Assembly (NCBI GenBank): GCA_963787675.1
Contig: CAWBDV010000006.1
Span: forward strand, 186,001 to 250,000
DNA from: JAJPKK01 sp963787675
GTDB taxonomy: Bacteria > Pseudomonadota > Alphaproteobacteria > Rhizobiales > Xanthobacteraceae
Direction of reading: 5' to 3'
DNA length: 64,000 nt
Part shown: positions 63,044 to 64,000 of the stretch, one piece after another
How positions within the stretch are numbered: the stretch's first letter is position 1
How the letters are laid out: each line of letters begins with the position of its first letter
Made by a program: the position numbers and the translations under genes
The notes under the pieces: model-generated
Databases searched by the model: none
What the model was told of the DNA's origin: nothing
What the model saw: the letters and a program-made list of their open reading frames with translations, nothing else

Positions 63044-63732
63044 GGCATGAGGCCCGGATCGCGCGGCGGATCATCGAGGCCTTCGCCGCGCACAGTGACT
63101 TCCTTGAAATCAGGATCATCGACGCGCAGTGGCGGCACACCCAAATCGGCAGCAACATCGCCAGACGAATCGGTGACAGTCGTGTCATCTGCCGCAGCAA
63201 CATCGCGCGCATCATCAGGCTTTGCGCGCTTATCCTCTTTGTCGCTCTGCACGAGGCGCAACTGCACGACCTTGCGCTCATCCTCGGCGTCGCTCTCATA
63301 GGATTTGCCGGTCAGCTTCTCGATCAGCTTGAAGTCGAGTGGCGGCATGAGCGCATCGATCGGCGGCAGTGAATTGAGGAACTCGATGGCTGATGGCGAC
63401 GACATGGCGTTCGACAGAATCTCAGTCTGCGCTTGGACCGAGACCATTTCGATCTTGACCTTGGCGGCATGTTCGACTGCATCGATCTGCGTCTTCGCCA
63501 TGCGCCGCAGTTCGACGCGCCGGCTCAGCACAGCGCTCTCATTGCGGCCGTACCATGAGGCTGTGATCGAGGGCTGGAACGCTTTCGGGATACCGAGTTC
63601 TTTGCAGCGCTTCGCGATCTTGGCATTACACTCGCGCAGGTACGCGCTTGCAGCGGTCGCGATCTCGCGCCAGACCTTATCGTTGTCCCAATCGTAGATG
63701 GCGCCGATCTGTTTTTCGAAGTCGGCGAGCAA
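63040..63732 (-). CDS. Hypothetical protein (phage/ICE-like), duplicated at 60276
   Basis: A 230-residue frame. N-terminal part: LADFEKQIGAIYDWDNDKVW, then AKIAKRCKELGIPKAFQPSI with a possible helix-turn-helix (Cys-Lys-Glu-Leu-Gly-Ile). Middle: RRVELRRMAKTQIDAVEHAA, PPLDFKLIEKLTGKSYESD. The C-terminus is acidic and low complexity. The only start near the 5' end is a TTG at 63732, 12 bases after and in the same frame as the stop of the upstream HTH gene, suggesting translational coupling. It may be a DNA-binding packaging or regulatory protein, but I cannot name it. A degraded copy lies 3 kb to the left. Confidence 0.7.
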   Translation of the reverse strand: MLADFEKQIGAIYDWDNDKVWREIATAASAYLRECNAKIAKRCKELGIPKAFQPSITASWYGRNESAVLSRRVELRRMAKTQIDAVEHAAKVKIEMVSVQAQTEILSNAMSSPSAIEFLNSLPPIDALMPPLDFKLIEKLTGKSYESDAEDERKVVQLRLVQSDKEDKRAKPDDARDVAAADDTTVTDSSGDVAADLGVPPLRVDDPDFKEVTVRGEGLDDPPRDPGLMP

Positions 63733-63741
63733 CTCGTTGTC

Positions 63742-63990
63742 TCAGGTGGTGGATTCGGGCGGCGTCAGCAGCGCGCGCAAGGAGGCGAAATCGATCAGCG
63801 TCCGCTTGCCGATCTTGGCCGTTCGCAGCTTCTTTGTGACCGCCAGTCGATGCAGTGTCGTCCGGCTCAAACCACTGAGCCGCTGCGCTTCTCGGATCGT
63901 GACGGTGAGGGGATCGCGCGGGGCGGCGCCGCCGCCGGTGGCACCTGACCGACGCTCTGCGTCGGAAAGGCCTGTCGACATGATGCCCAT
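63742..63990 (-). CDS. Excisionase-type helix-turn-helix protein
   Basis: An 82-residue protein. The C-terminal 50 residues match the excisionase/MerR-like HTH_17 fold: LTVTIREAQRLSGLSRTTLH, RLAVTKKLRTAKIGKRTLID and FASLRALL. Such proteins direct excision or regulate prophage and ICE genes. Start is the ATG at 63990 or 63981, close to the window edge, so an upstream partner could be missing. It heads the leftward run of small hypothetical genes. Confidence 0.75.
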   Translation of the reverse strand: MGIMSTGLSDAERRSGATGGGAAPRDPLTVTIREAQRLSGLSRTTLHRLAVTKKLRTAKIGKRTLIDFASLRALLTPPESTT

Positions 63991-64000
63991 GGTAGCCGCC

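Noticed and set aside
61030..63990. Complete prophage
   Set aside because: No integrase, terminase, portal, capsid or tail gene is recognisable. Only small hypothetical genes and an excisionase-type protein are present, so I call it phage- or ICE-like only.

Overview
The window is high-GC DNA whose housekeeping genes (purH, a heparinase II/III-family gene, rsmB, an SdhAF4-type gene) and dense catabolic ABC-transporter operons suggest an alphaproteobacterium of the Rhizobiales, close to Bradyrhizobium or Rhodopseudomonas. That placement is inferred from gene content and protein style, not from a marker search. No rRNA, tRNA or CRISPR array was recognised.

Layout. 0-15.4 kb is mostly core genome: an RND efflux pair running off the left edge, a frameshifted SARP/BTAD regulator, a DMT exporter, an alpha/beta-hydrolase-LuxR fusion, a sugar O-acetyltransferase with a FixK/FNR-like box, DoxX, an orphan BrnA-like antitoxin, purH, the heparinase-like protein, rsmB, an SdhAF4-like protein, a thermonuclease and an L,D-transpeptidase. 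A small scrap zone follows at 13.9-15.4 kb: a [2Fe-2S] subunit remnant joined to an ATP-dependent DNA ligase domain, an AI-2E permease tail, and a His/Gly/Tyr-rich secreted protein.

15.9-27.2 kb is a catabolic block. A complete branched-chain-type ABC importer plus an Ldh-family dehydrogenase, an IclR regulator, a cyclic amidohydrolase, a beta-hydroxyaspartate/D-threonine-aldolase-type PLP enzyme and an M24 peptidase lie together. Two near-identical 17-bp palindromes (GTTTCA-N5-TGAAAC) sit in its two divergent promoter regions, so one IclR regulon is the simplest reading.

27.4-43.3 kb holds oxidative and ring-opening catabolism. There is a PQQ alcohol dehydrogenase with the lanthanide-type D-Y-D signature, a two-subunit Tat-exported molybdenum hydroxylase, a dihydropyrimidinase-like hydrolase, and an operon of ACMSD-like decarboxylase, RutA-like flavin monooxygenase, pseudo-oxynicotine-hydrolase-like enzyme, creatinase-like M24 protein and a TauABC-type importer. 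It looks like a pathway for an N-containing organic compound that I cannot name.

43.8-51.9 kb is the most unusual part. A giant autotransporter (about 2010 residues if two frameshifts are repaired) has a passenger built of about 196-residue repeats packed with N-x-S/T sequons. It is divergent from a homologue of the HMW1C cytoplasmic N-glycosyltransferase. This looks like a glycosylated-adhesin module. All three apparent lesions are short indels, and the one in the glycosyltransferase is exactly a 5-bp tandem duplication.

52-64 kb is accessory DNA: a second molybdenum hydroxylase pair, a cluster of GTAACT/GTTACG repeats, a Sel1 protein, a decayed IS1182 copy, a sulfatase cut by an IS66 element, and a leftward operon of small phage- or ICE-like hypothetical genes, part of which is duplicated next to the IS66 copy.
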